A stretch of DNA of 64,000 bases from Basidiobolus meristosporus CBS 931.73 (GCA_002104905.1 MCFE01000333.1:1-64000); one strand, 5' to 3'. Counted from the stretch's first letter, positions 1 to 10,898 are shown. Program-made: numbers and translations. The notes: a model not told the origin generated them from the sequence alone.

Positions 1-8
1 ACAAATAA

Positions 9-1100
9 ATGCATTGGCATAACCTGCTGGGATACGCTGCAGAGAAACGGCTTTACTATCTGATCAATCACGGAAGCTCGCCCGACGGTATCAAACACCC
101 TCCCCTCCGACCCCTCAACATCGAAAGAGACTTCTATACCATTATGAAGCAAGCCAACGAACGTATGGCCCGTCAGTGTCCACTCGATGCAAGCCGCTTG
201 GCCATGTATCAAAGTCCAGGAGACGTGTTCCAGTCAGACAAACAAACAAAATCCCACCAGTATTCAGACCAAGTTCAGAACGTGGTTTACGAGGCCCGGA
301 GAAATGCCCTCCATGCCTTGGCCGAGGGACTCCAGAATGGCACGGACCATATTGAGACCATGTTGCTTATTGACGTCTCCGGCTCGATGGGTTGGAACCC
401 TCATCAAGGCGTCACAGGCCCCGACGGCGTTGTTCGTTATCATGATCAACCTCCCAACATATGTCTTGTGGAGCACCTTGTCCACCGTGTCCTGAATCAC
501 ATGATCCCCCGCGCGCAACGAGAGCATCCTAACCAAGTCGGGATTGATACTGTCACATTCTCTAGAGCAGGCCGCTATATTGGTCAGTTATCTGCCAAGA
601 ATTTCCAACGAGATTGGAGAAATGGTATCTCCATCGGAGGTGGCACCCAAGTCATGCAAGGCTGGCAGGTAGTCAAGGAGACATACTTTCAGCATCAGAA
701 CAAGAACTATGGACACGGACGATATGATAGCGTCTATGGTTGGCAGCCTACACCCGGGATGCCGAAATTGTCCCTTCTTGTGTTTCTAGACGGTGAGGCC
801 ACAGATATGGACGAATTTGAACTGGAGCTTCTTGGCGAGACTTGGGCGTATGTCACGGTCGTGTTGGTCGGAATGGAAAACTGTCCCCACCATCATGCCC
901 ATGCTATCGAGCTGGAACGTGTGGCGAGATTCAATCCGCATATTGGCTTCTTTGATGTCCATGGGCGTGTCTGCGAGCGTATGGTTGTGGAAGAATTGTT
1001 GGCTTCAGTGTATCCCGTGGATCCACCCAAATACGATGAAATATTGAGGCCAGAGTTTGACTTACCGGCTGATGCCCCTCCAGTGTATTCAGCTTTGTAA
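9..1100 (+). CDS. von Willebrand factor A (vWA) domain protein with C-terminal PPxY motifs
   Basis: Open frame of 363 codons, the only long intact one that is not transposon-derived. The vWA domain starts near residue 116. It carries the metal-binding DxSxS site as DVSGS (122-126), the threonine loop SIGGGT (208-213) and the third acidic loop FLDGEATD (259-266). Such domains bind protein partners through a divalent metal. The tail has two PPxY motifs, PPKY (339-342) and PPVY (357-360), which in fungi can recruit WW-domain ubiquitin ligases of the Rsp5/Nedd4 type; that role is inference. There is no signal peptide or membrane segment. CpG is frequent here, unlike in the flanking repeats. The ATG at 9 directly follows a stop (6-8). 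A possible branch site (about 17-22) and CAG acceptor (40-42) suggest the first codons may be intron, with the true start left of the window. Function in the cell is unknown. Confidence 0.85.
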   Translation: MHWHNLLGYAAEKRLYYLINHGSSPDGIKHPPLRPLNIERDFYTIMKQANERMARQCPLDASRLAMYQSPGDVFQSDKQTKSHQYSDQVQNVVYEARRNALHALAEGLQNGTDHIETMLLIDVSGSMGWNPHQGVTGPDGVVRYHDQPPNICLVEHLVHRVLNHMIPRAQREHPNQVGIDTVTFSRAGRYIGQLSAKNFQRDWRNGISIGGGTQVMQGWQVVKETYFQHQNKNYGHGRYDSVYGWQPTPGMPKLSLLVFLDGEATDMDEFELELLGETWAYVTVVLVGMENCPHHHAHAIELERVARFNPHIGFFDVHGRVCERMVVEELLASVYPVDPPKYDEILRPEFDLPADAPPVYSAL

Positions 1101-1240
1101 ACAATAAACCTCTCGTTGAGTATACTAGCTGGTAACAACCTGCTGGCCCTTCTTGGCGATGCTGACATGAAGATGGTCCATTTTTTGTTGGGAGGTGATG
1201 CTTGGTGTCTAATTGGAAGTGATTCGGAGGACTGGAGGAT

Positions 1241-1564
1241 ATGTGTGGCAGTCACTTTGCTCACATAAAGAGCTTGTGTCAAGGATATCTCAAAAGGTTC
1301 ACAGGAAGCTATGTTCAAATTTTGTACCTAACCCTTGCTTCTTCCCTAACCCTTATCACCTGCTTTCTGTGGGCTACCGAGGCTCTACCAACATTCGATA
1401 AACAGCAGCCTTGGGGTAAACGTGTTTATTCTTGCATGGTCTTTAATACTCCTGCCGAAGGTGCTCGTTTGAAGCCTGGCCGGACTGTTACTCTTGCTCG
1501 GGAGCTGGGTGAGGATTGTGGCCTTGGTGGCGCTGCTCATGACTTTCACAAAGAATACATATGA
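1241..1564 (+). pseudogene. Possible fragment of a secreted fungal protein, cut by repeats
   Basis: A 107-codon frame with a hydrophobic stretch at residues 25-48 resembling a signal or anchor segment. A segment at 69-92 (core PAEGARLKPGRTVTL) looks like the start of a beta-sandwich domain in fungal extracellular proteins of the Kre9/Knh1-like kind. The frame ends exactly where A+T-rich repeat DNA begins, so the gene may be truncated by insertion, or may be a spliced gene with the intron read through; intron-like CTAAC motifs lie near 1325-1345. Base composition of the 3' half resembles the vWA gene more than the transposons. The family call rests on one short motif and could be chance. Confidence 0.3.
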
Positions 1565-1789
1565 AAACCTGAAGGAAAAGCACCAGGGGAATGCCAGCAG
1601 AATGCTATTAGAATACTCCTAGAATACTGCCAAATAGTCAGTTGAGTTCCAAGTATTAGATTTTTCATAGTGCAATGGGCTATCCCAAAATAGAGAGCTT
1701 GTGGCTGTGAGGTATTGATGCTATTGGGAGACTGTACAAAAGCCACCAAGGAGAAGCTGTACCCTGAGCTTCCAAGAGCACTTGGTCAA
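1565..1789. other. Unassigned stretch between host-like DNA and the first transposon relic
   Basis: No supported gene. The sequence is A+T-richer than the vWA gene and grades into the 3' flank of the ORF-X element. It may hold that element's right-hand terminus, but I could not identify a terminal inverted repeat. Confidence 0.4.
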
Positions 1790-3120
1790 ATTTTTCTGGA
1801 TTAACAAGCTCATTTGACTTTCCCTGTGAAAAATAGTTGCAATGATCCTGTCAAAGTGCCATCACAAAATTACAATCCCATGACTAAGAGGTATTGATCC
1901 CATCAAGACACCATGCAAAGACTGTTAAAAATTTGCACCCTAGATTTCATCCAAAACTTGGTTGAAATATTTCATCACAACAATACATAAGTGCCTTTTG
2001 ATTGGTTTTCTGCCAATTCTCTCACTTTCTGATCCTGGACACTCAATCAACTCCTGTGTCTGTGTACATGGATTGGCTATTGCTACTTTTTCACACTCTT
2101 TACTTCCTGACTCAACTGAGGCTCTTACTTTACATGCATACAAATTGGTTTCTTTGTATGGAAACTTCAGTTTTAACTCAGTTACCAATTGTACTGACCT
2201 ATAGAAGTCCCTATACCCAACACTGACATTAAGCCCAAGCTAACGCTGAGTAAGTAACTCCATTAAAATCCACCATTCAATTAGTGCCTCTGCTAAAACT
2301 CCCATTTTCCATGACTCAAGTGGGAACCCTGAAGCTTTATGCCATTGTTCATTCACAGGTTTGCATATGTCCTGGTCTTCAGCCAGCACTGCAAAGTCTA
2401 GCACCTCATCTGCCAGTCCTTGCAATATATCCTTGCAGTATTCAATTATGTTTTCTGGAGCACTGTCCTTGAAGTAGTGCTGCAGCCTTTTGCTGCACCT
2501 GTTGTTGCCCCAAAATTCCACTGTAGGTATTGTGAAAGTCTTCTAAGTTCTTGATATTGTTACTTTGTCTGTGGGATTACCACTCTGTCTTCAATGGAGG
2601 ACATGGAGGCTGTGGTAGACAACTTGCCTTTCACTGCAAACTTATCCACCTCACTGGAGAGTAGTTCAACTGGCTGCACCTCCAACTCTTGAGAAAATAG
2701 ATGTTGTCTTCTTTGTAACTTTTAATGACTATTATGAGATTCTGCCTGTTCTCAGCTGACAATGTTGATTGGTGAGAACCAAAACTTTTTTCTAATGCTT
2801 GCCTGTCCCTGCCTTTGGTAGACTTTTCCCATTCATTGCTTTTTGACTGAGTGCTTCTTGTGTGGTGGTACATTTTCTATGGGATTCAGCCTGCTCTAGG
2901 TTGACAGTGTTTTTTGCTGAGAACTATTGCACTTTCTTACACATCCCTGTCTCTGGCTTTGGTAGACTGCTTTCCCTTTACCTTTCCCTTTATCACTGCC
3001 AGGTCTTTGATTGCTACTCTGTATGAGTGCCTCCTGTATTGAACTATGTTTTATCTTTGATTGATGATGCACTGATGCAACTATATACACCTGCTTGTCT
3101 CTTACCAGCACATTTCTGAC
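1790..3120 (-). pseudogene. ORF-X copy X1, 3' half and 3' flank (transposon protein of unknown function)
   Basis: Reads right to left and continues the part at 8158-8829 once the inserted LTR and copia-1 are removed. Visible pieces: a basic Ser/Gln-rich segment (2896-3144), a middle segment (2631-2873), and a conserved C-terminal block at 2240-2521 with the signature VNEQWHKA, which recurs near 18.2 kb and 46.8 kb. The part below 2240 is a conserved 3' flank: the same order of motifs occurs at 46.9-47.3 kb and, past gypsy-2, at 52.23 kb. Several stops and frame changes make it non-functional. I do not recognise the protein family. By position it may be the second gene of a TNP2-type transposon, like TnpA of En/Spm; that comparison is inference. 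Confidence 0.6.
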
Positions 3121-3397
3121 TGTTGTAAAAATTTGTAATTCCACCTAAATATTCACCTAACTTAGTCACTTAGATCATTACCTTCAAATCCCAGAGAATA
3201 CTGACCAAATTTCTTGTTGGGATTTACTTAGAATATTTTCACCAAAATACCAGGTACCCAAAACATGAAAATTCTTAAAGTTGTCCAAACAGCCCCAAAC
3301 TTTGCACACATGTTCTTGGGACCTTCCTTATTCTATTCTACATGTTTGTTATGCCAAGACCATGTAAAAGTATAAATACTACTTTTACCCTCATAAA
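3121..3397 (+). repeat. Solo copia LTR, left piece, interrupted by copia-1
   Basis: Begins TGTTGTAAAA and matches the sense orientation of the copia-1 LTR, opposite to copia-1 itself. It resumes at 8087 and ends ...TTATAACA at 8157. The whole is flanked by a perfect 5-bp duplication CTGAC (3116-3120 and 8158-8162), so it was a solo LTR sitting in ORF-X before copia-1 entered it. Confidence 0.9.
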
Positions 3398-3747
3398 TGT
3401 TGTAAGAGTCTTGGAGATATTGGAAGTGATTTGGAGAACAAGTAGATTATGTGGTTTTCACTTAATGATTTATTGAATGTAAAAGTGGTATTTATACTTT
3501 TACCTGATCTTGGCATTACAAACACGTAGAATAGGTTAAGGAAGGTCCCAAGAACATGTGTGCAAAGTTTGGGGCTGTTTGGACAACTTTGAGAATTTTC
3601 ATGTTCTGGGTACCTGTTATTTTGGTGAAAATATTCTAAGTAAATCCCGACAAGGAATTTGGTCAGTATTCTCTAGGATTTAAAGGTGATGATCTAAGTG
3701 ACTAAGTTAGGTGAATATTTAGGTGGAAAATACAAATTTTTACAACA
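3398..3747 (-). repeat. Copia-1 3' LTR
   Basis: 350 bp, with ends TGTTGTAA...TTACAACA that are inverted repeats of each other. In sense orientation it holds a TATA-like GTATAAATAC followed by an AATAAA signal. The adjacent internal sequence reads GAGTGGGAG on the minus strand, a likely polypurine tract. Confidence 0.92.
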
Positions 3748-3758
3748 CTCCCACTCAG

Positions 3759-4538
3759 CTAAATGTTCATACTGACTAGTCCTAATTTTGACCTAAGATA
3801 TTCAAACTTGTCTCTTGCTAATGGTTTGGTAAATATGTCTGCAATCATTTCATCTGTAGGACAGTAAACTAAGCTAACTAAGTTATTCTCTATAGCTTCT
3901 TGTATGAAATGATGTCTAATATCTATGTGCTTGGTTCTAGCATGAAAAGTTGGATTTCTACCTAATTGTATACATCCTTGATTATCTTGAAATAAAGTAA
4001 TAGGCGTTTTTTGACATAGGCCTAAATCTGTAAACAGCTTTCTTAACCACATTGCTTCTTTTGTAGCTTCACAGGCTGCCATATACTCTGCCTCTGTAGT
4101 AGAAAGTGCTACAGTTGGTTGCTTTCTTGAATTCCATGAAATTGCTCCTTTACAGTAAAGAAAGGTGTATCCTGTGGTGGATCTTCTGTCTTCTAAATTT
4201 TGTCCCCAATCAGCATCAGAGTATCCCGCAAGATCCTGTTCTGAATCCTTATAAGTGTATCTTAAGCAGATATCAGCAGTTCCTTTTAGGTATCTAAAAA
4301 TCCGCTTAACTGCTGCAATATGATCAGATCCATAATTCTGATTATGTTGGCTGACAACTCCCACTGAATATGAGATATCTGGACGTGTTCCAAGCATGAT
4401 ATACATCAGACTGCCAACCATAGATTGATAAGGAAAGTCAGGGCTTTCAGATGGCACCAAGCTCTCTTGATTTGGTTGAGTTTTGACCAAGTTAAGGTTT
4501 GTCTCCATTGGGGTAGCTGCTGGTTTACAGTCCTCCAT
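3759..4538 (-). pseudogene. Copia-1 RNase H region of pol
   Basis: 260 codons with the copia RNase H signature: DADWG in a SDADWGQN context, STTEAEYMA, and the closing block TKHIDIRHHFI...DIFTKPL. It follows the reverse transcriptase frame after a single in-frame TAA near 4559 and was originally the same polyprotein. It would degrade the RNA strand of the replication hybrid. Confidence 0.9.
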
Positions 4539-4559
4539 TTTGTACTTCTTTAGTATATC

Positions 4560-6898
4560 TTAAATATACTTGGATTGGCTTAGGGTAATAGTCTGGGTAC
4601 TTCTGTCTATGGAGAACTTAATCCCTAAGTAGTAACTGAGTTCTCCTAGATCGGACATCTTGAACTCCTTAGATAGGCTGGATTTAGTCTCTTCCAATGT
4701 TTCTAGGTTATTGGCGGCTATAATAAGATCATCCACATATAGAGCTAATAGAACTGGATTTGCTCTATCTGGCTTATAGTATATACTATAGTCAGCATTA
4801 CTCCTTTTGAAACTCAAAGATTCCAAATAAGAATCTATCTTGCAATTCCAGGCTCTTGGTGATTGTTTGAGACCATATAGTGACTTTTTAAGCTTGCAGA
4901 CCAAATGGGGGTTATCTTGGTCAACAAACCCATCAGGCTGGTCCATATACACGTCCTCATCAAGTTCTCCATTCAAAAATGCAGTTTTTACATCCATTTG
5001 ATGAATAAAAAACTTATATTTGGCTGCAATAGCCAATATTAATCTGATGGAATTAAACTTGGCTACCGGTGCAAAGGCCTCAGTATAGTCAAGTCCTTTT
5101 GTTTGAGAGTATCCTTTGGCTACAAGTCTTGCTTTGTATCTTTCAATTGTACCATCAGCCTTGTATTTTGTCTTGAAGACCCATCTGCATCCAATTGATT
5201 TTCGGTTGATTGGTAATTTGACTAAGTCCCAAGTTTGATTTTCCATCAGGGCCTGATATTCCTCAGTCATTGCAGATCTCCAAAACTTTGTCTGAGAGCT
5301 ATTTAGGGCCTCTTTTACAGTCTGGGGTTCATCAATATTTACTGAATAGGCATAGGCTAAGTTTGAACCCTCATTAATATAGTAATTTGGGCTATTTCTT
5401 GTCCGATTTGATCTCCGGGCATTTGATACTGGAATGATCACTTCTGGGATATTCCTGGGCACTGATTCTGGCTGAACCATGGTTGTAGAGTCCTCTGGAG
5501 TGAAAAAATTTTCATTGTTTTGCTCTGATTCAATCCTGACAATTGGTGGACTTGAGATCAAATTTTCGTCATCATCTGATGTCATTTTTTGTGAAAATTT
5601 TGAATTTTCATCAAACAACACATCCCTGGACTTGATAAGCTTCTTTGCTTTGGTATTGTAGAGTCTGTATGCCTTACTCTCATTGCAGTAGCCCAAAAAT
5701 ATGCATTTTACACTTTTTGGCTCAAATTTTGACTGATTTCCGGCCAGTTTTTTGGCATATGCTGTGCACCCAAATATTCTTAGATGATCTGCACTTGGTC
5801 TGTATCCATACCATGCTTCAAATGGAGTAGAATCACAAAGTATTCTGTTATAACTCCTATTTTTAAGATATACAGCAGTGGCAACTGATTCCACCCAAAA
5901 ATCATAGGATAATTTTTGATCATGGATCATAGAGCTTGCCATATCAATTATTGATCTGTTAGCTTGTTCTGCTACTCCATTTTGCTGTGGGGAGTATGGT
6001 ACAGTAGTCTCTTGCTTTATCCCATGAATTTTGCAGAAGTGGATGAAGAGTTTTGAGGTATATTCTCCACCATTGTCAGAGCGTATTTTCTTGATTTTTT
6101 CACCAGTTTCTCTCTCCACCATGGCTTTAAACTCCCTGAGCTTAGACAGAGCTTCTTCCTTTCTCTCCATGAAGTAGACCCATGTGTATCTTGTATAATC
6201 ATCAAAAAAGTGATCAAATACTTCATCCCACCTAAGGATAAATTTTGCATAGGTCCACACAGATCTGAGTGAATTAGATCTAATTTTTTCTTAGTTTTGA
6301 TTAACCCAGAGCTCTTGAACAGTTGTCTGGCTTGTTTCCCATATATGCAGGCCTCACAGTGCTCCAAATTAGCTGGGGGATCAATTTTCACTCCAGAAAT
6401 TAGCTGATCTTTGACCACTTTACGCAAATAATCAAAATTGATGTGTCCAAATCTCCTGTGCCAAAGCATTGGTGTTTCTTCATTTAAGTTACTTAAATTG
6501 GCTTCCAGATATGATGGAATATAAGTCAACTTGTATAGATTCTGATCTCTGATGCCTGAAGCAATATGGGCACCATTTTGATCAGTGATCCTGCATCCAG
6601 AATTGTCAAAACTGAAACTGAGTCCTTTTGCTTTGGCCTTGCTTACAGAGAGTAGGTTCTTGGCAATTTCTGGCACATAGAGTACTTCTTTAAAGGTCAG
6701 TGTATGGCTTCCTTCACTGCTTCTAAGGTTTACTTGGATAGTTCCTTCTCCCACTGCATCAAGTGTTCTATCGTCACCCATGAAAACCTTCTTAATTGGA
6801 ATTTCTTGATATTGGGTAAAAAGTTCTTTTTGGTGTGTAAAGTGTTGAGAAGCTCCAGAGTCAATATACCACGTCTGAGAATCCTTGTTTGTGGTCAT
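4560..6898 (-). pseudogene. Copia-1 protease, integrase and reverse transcriptase region of pol
   Basis: Two overlapping frames. The first (6898 to about 6205) holds the aspartic protease site WYIDSGASQH, then the zinc-binding HHCC start of integrase (HRRFGH ... HCEACIYGK). A one-base slip in the A-run at 6204-6209 moves the reading into the second frame, which has integrase acidic residues (DDYTRY, SDNGGEY, PQQNGVAEQ) and reverse transcriptase with QMDVKTAFLNG, SLYGLKQSPRAW and the catalytic YVDD. The motifs are well preserved apart from the slip and the terminal stop, so decay is moderate. Confidence 0.93.
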
Positions 6899-6904
6899 AT
6901 TTAG

Positions 6905-7702
6905 TGCAGATGTGAATAGTCTATCTTCAGTTGTTGCAGCATTTCCATATTCAGGCTTCTTTTGCTGATTATCTTTCTTTTTGAGACACCGGTCTGATGT
7001 GTGTCCTTTCCTTTTGCAGTAGTTACAAAACAGGTTGCTGTTGTCTTTGTAGGGTCTTGGGTATCTCCTTTGTTGGCTATCATTGCTTATTAAAGCATTT
7101 TCTTCTTCCTTCTTATTAGCGCTTGATTTTCTTAATTCTTCATCCAGGAGCCTTCCCTATATGTAACTTAAGGTCATATCTTCAGTTCTGGACTCTAGGG
7201 CTGATACAAGGCCCTGAAACTCGTCTGTCAGGCTATTCAGGATGGTAACTATCACATCCTCATCAGTAGTTGGTACGCCCACAGATTCCATCTCATCTAC
7301 CAGCAGGGTAATTCTGTTAATTAGATTTTTCATTTCTTCTCCTGGCAGCATCTTTGTAGTAAAGAATTTTCGTCTCAGATACATTTTCTTGGCAGCTGAA
7401 CATGACTAGTAGGTGTCTTCCAATGCTTTCTAGGCATTCCTTGCCGTTTTTGCTCTTGAGCATTGAATTAGCAATTTGTCCTTGACATTAAGGCAAATGC
7501 AGTTAAAGGCACTTTGCTCTTTCTTCTGGTACTTTAAGGCTTCCTCTCCCACGTTTTTAGGAGGGCATTCTTCTCCCATGACAATATCCCAAAGGCCTCT
7601 TTCTTGTAGCAGCATCTTCATCTTCACCTTCCACACTTGGTAGTTAGAGCCATCCAACTTTTCAGCAGAGGGAAAAATTCCAGTAATAGCAGTAGTAGAC
7701 AT
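6905..7702 (-). pseudogene. Copia-1 gag with zinc knuckle
   Basis: Starts at the ATG ending at 7702, shortly after the primer site. The N-terminal block KLDGSNYQVWK is typical of copia gag. A CCHC zinc knuckle (C-x2-C-x4-H-x4-C) is encoded near 6985-7030. Stops replace a Trp and a Gln near 7430 and 7408 (TGG to TAG, CAG to TAG when compared with copia-2), and another lies near 7157. Protease follows in the next frame. Confidence 0.85.
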
Positions 7703-7720
7703 TGCAGAGTGACAGCTCGG

Positions 7721-7731
7721 GCCTCATAACC
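7721..7731 (-). promoter_or_regulatory. Copia-1 primer-binding site, half-tRNA type
   Basis: Directly inside the 5' LTR the minus strand reads GGTTATGAGG. The copies in copia-5, -3 and -4 read GGTTATGAGCCCC or near variants, complementary to the anticodon stem-loop of fungal initiator tRNA-Met (GGGCUCAUAACC). This is the half-tRNA priming known from Drosophila copia. Copia-1 carries a small change in the G/C run. Confidence 0.75.
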
Positions 7732-8081
7732 TGTTGTAAGAGTCTTGGAGATATTGGGAGTGATTTGGAGAACAAGTAGATTATGTGGTTTTCACTTGAT
7801 GATTTATTGAATGTAAAAGTGGTATTTATACTTTTACCTGGTCTTGGCATTACAAACACGTAGAATAGGTTAAGGAAGGTCCCAAGAACATATGTGCAAA
7901 GTTTGGGGCTGTTTGGACAACTTTGAGAATTTTCATGTTCTGGGTACCTGTTATTTTGGTGAAAATATTCTAAGTAAATCCCGACAAGGAAATTGGTCAG
8001 TATTCTCTAGGATTTAAAGGTGATGATCCAAGTGACTAAGTTAGGTGAATATTTAGGTGGAAAATACAAATTTTTACAGCA
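7732..8081 (-). repeat. Copia-1 5' LTR
   Basis: 350 bp, the partner of 3398-3747. It differs at the last-but-one codon-like position (…ACAGCA instead of …ACAACA on the plus strand) and about six other sites. Confidence 0.92.
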
Positions 8082-8086
8082 ATAAA

Positions 8087-8157
8087 ATCATAAAGTGAAA
8101 CCACATAATATACTTGTCCTCTCAATCACTTCCAATATCTCCAAGACTCTTATAACA
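8087..8157 (+). repeat. Solo copia LTR, right piece
   Basis: Remainder of the LTR that begins at 3121, ending CTCTTATAACA. The five bases before it (ATAAA, 8082-8086) are the duplication made by copia-1. Confidence 0.88.
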
Positions 8158-8829
8158 CTGACAACCTGGCATTTCTTTGCCACTTGTTTTGAGCTTTTGG
8201 CCTGGCTTACAATGGGCTTGTAAGGAGGCTGCTTGCTTTTAGCCATGTCACCCTTGTTCTTCTGCTTTTAGTAGTTTCTGCTATTTTTGAGATACTTTCT
8301 CAGCTTGCTAATGCTGGCCCAAAATCCATTTACTTGCTTGAATCCCACAAAATGCTCATGGAACAGATATAGTGCATTCTGCTTGACCTTGTGTTCCTAT
8401 TGGTCCCATGGTGTGCCAGCCTTATAGTGATGGCATGCTAGACCTCTTAAGGCCTCCTTAATATAAGCCCACTTTTCATCATTGAACTCAATGGCTTCAC
8501 CAATCCTCAGTGATTTGATACACTTAGGCTTTGTCATGGGGATTGCAATCTCTCCCTTATATACTGTGATAGGTTTTTCAGTAGGCTTTATCATTAGGCA
8601 CTTTTATTGTGCTTCAAAGACTTTACAGTGTTCCTCTGCTACTATATTGGGAAATGGCCCAATACTTGGATGAGATATCAAGCTGCTTAAGCTCCTTCTT
8701 TGCTGTAAAGATACTGTCCCTATGAAAAATAATATGGCTCTGCAGGTGAGTTAGTTCCCAATCAGTATCAGGATCCCACAATGAGTCTGTCATCATGCCA
8801 GCAGCTTCAAATTATTGACCCTCCACACC
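8158..8829 (-). pseudogene. ORF-X copy X1, 5' half
   Basis: Joins in register with 1790-3120 across the inserted LTRs. It encodes the block at 8397-8594 (IKPTEKPITVYKG ... EAIEFNDEKWAYIKEAL), seen also at 17.7-18.1 kb and 19.3 kb. The N-terminal coiled coil is mostly deleted. It follows transposase relic A on the same strand, which is the best evidence here that the two genes belong to one transposon. Confidence 0.6.
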
Positions 8830-10660
8830 ATCTATGACAGGATTGTGATGTTGTTTTGCTGATTTACTGCCAAATTAAGCAAGATGAAGTAGAAATGAAT
8901 ACAGTGGTGGCAGAGATCTACACATTTTGCTATATACAGGTAGTATAGACACTCAAATCCTGTCACAAACTCCTTGTATAAAAGCTGTAGATGCGTCAAG
9001 GTGGCATTGGTGCTCTGCTGCTGAATAAATATGCCTACAATGTCAAAATATGACACCCAATGCTTCCTATGTACTCTTAGCATATATGGCCTCAGAAGGC
9101 CACTTGAATAAATACATAAGTAGTATCCAGTTGGAAAGCATACAAGGTTCATCCAGTATTGGATACAGGTAGTTATCCAGGTGGGACAGTTACTTAGGCC
9201 CAGATACCAGTAAGATTACCATCTGATATCTGCTCTGATACTGTAAGATAGGTGGCTGATTCAGGTTGATGAGAATCAGCTGCTAGCAAGATTTACTGGC
9301 AGAGTAGCTGTAGGATAAGAATCCATCAAGTGCAAAGGCAAAGACATGATCATACATACCTTCAGAGTAGCCCTTACTTCTTTGTTGTTTGTAATGTTTC
9401 CATTGAGTCCATTTGAAATGTTTGCATTTGATTGATACTGAGTGTGGTACTTTATAGCTTCAAAATATTTGCTGGACTGCATGAGCTTCTTTAGACAGGG
9501 TATTACTAGAACATATCTGGAGTGTAAACAATGCTTTCCTCTTATGGTGGCTGATTCCTGACAAGTTGGAAACCTTTCAATAGTGGCATTTGTGATGCAA
9601 ATGCCATGCAATTATTAGTACATGTGGGTATCAGGGCAGTCCATGGGTCAAATGTTGCCAGCCACATGATGGTTGACCATTTGTACCATGTACATGGTAA
9701 GTTGCATCTGGGAATGATTTTAGCAAGAAGTAGGAGTAAATCTGCAGAGCGCCTATTACTGATATTAGTGGGAACACACCACTTCTCTAGCCACAACATT
9801 GCAACACTCACCAGTAGATGTATTTCTTGGCTCACTTGACTCCATAAAGTATCCTTGGCATTTTATTCCATTGCAGTTGTCATATTGCATATTGTGATTT
9901 TGCCAGGCTCATGCAAGGCTCTATTGTTAGGGAAGATAGGCTCACAATCCATCAGTGTGCCATCTTCTTCAGAGCTATCACTCTGAGTGCCATATTCAGA
10001 AGGCTGAGGTGAGCCTAAAGTTGTCACAAACTCACCTGACTCAGTTTGTGCAAGGTGACAAGTACAGCTAGGTGCCTTTGTAAAAGTATCAAGTAGCCAG
10101 CAAGATATTGTGGGTACAGTAGTGATTGATGAATGATCAAATATGACTTGTGTGGCAAAACTCTGGCTGTGATCATTTTAATACTTCATATGCTGTCTGC
10201 ATGCTTTATGACTGACAGGCTTGTTACATTAGCCACTTGGTCTTTTTCTCTTCTTTTACAGCATTTAATCATAGTAATCTTCTTCATGGGGCAAACAATT
10301 TGACACACAATAATGTGACACTGTTACATCACTTTTTTGTCCATACTCATGTGAGTTTAAGACTATCTTTTATTTAAGACAATGAACCTACACAAATGTC
10401 ATGTTCAATGATGACCTGCTATGGTAAGCATTATGAATACAGTTGTGGCACCACATACACACTTATATGTAATACTATTTCCCCTTTGGTTGGACTCACT
10501 TCTTGATATATGCTGCCAAAAAATAAAACAAAGCCATCTGGTCCCCAACCAAGCCCCACTACTGACAGCAGCAGCATTGGTTGGATAACAGCTTGCTTTG
10601 ACATTTGGCACAACAAGCAAAGCTACATCCAAAAAAGGCAAGATTGACAGTGTGCCCACT
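8830..10660 (-). pseudogene. TNP2-like (CACTA-type) transposase relic A
   Basis: Decayed transposase reading right to left in several frames. Segments in order: an N-terminal portion (about 10,659-9,840), a middle block with CPNC-like and DGF-like motifs (9,835-9,276), and a C-terminal block (9,152-8,832) with THLQLLYKEFVTGFE and a following His-rich helix typical of fungal TNP2-like proteins. The central catalytic part between the last two blocks is deleted. An ORF-X copy follows on the same strand. Confidence 0.7.
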
Positions 10661-10689
10661 GAAGATAATAATGTGGACTCCTCAGGCTC

Positions 10690-10857
10690 TTAGTAAAGTA
10701 GAAAAATAAGAATCTCTGCAGAGCTGTAAGCTGACCCTAATACCCAGGAAGATGAGAATGCAGTAAACATAGTACCTTTGGCTGAAAACCAGTATGTGGC
10801 CTTCATGATATCACTACTACCCATATTAGCAAGTATGTTGTCAGCTCATACCATAGC
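10690..10857 (+). pseudogene. ORF-X N-terminal fragment X4
   Basis: Matches the start of ORF-X copy X8 at 62.64 kb: the polypeptide passes from a SAEL segment to a variable LLPIL segment and then SAHTIAL, where X8 has STHTKAL. It is cut at 10,857 by a sequence beginning TAGACTTG, the tip of an R2-type element. Confidence 0.5.
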
Positions 10858-10898
10858 ATTAGACTTGTTCCATTGTACTGTGCCAGGGCATTTGGTGC
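10858..10898. repeat. R2-type element tip (R2a)
   Basis: Starts TAGACTTGTTC and continues with a GTGCC match to the first ~25 bp of R2b, then diverges. R1a is inserted 41 bp from this tip. Confidence 0.45.

Larger units (their letters stand above)
3398..8081 (-). mobile_element. Copia-1, complete Ty1/copia element with both LTRs
   Basis: 4,684 bp element on the minus strand with 350-bp LTRs and a perfect target duplication ATAAA (3393-3397 and 8082-8086). Order on the minus strand is LTR, primer site, gag, protease, integrase, reverse transcriptase, RNase H, purine-rich tract, LTR: the Ty1/copia order. By eye the LTRs differ at about seven positions, nearly all transitions. At least four stops and one frameshift break the frame, so it is probably dead but could be mobilised if related elements supply proteins. 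It sits inside an older solo LTR of its own family. Confidence 0.95.

Noticed and set aside
893-1318. 141-codon minus-strand frame over the vWA gene end
   Set aside because: It lies antisense to a well-supported gene and has no domain-like features.
9606-9839. Plus-strand frame of 77 codons, repeated at 24,670 and 37,127
   Set aside because: Antisense shadow of the transposase; repetition follows from the copies being related.
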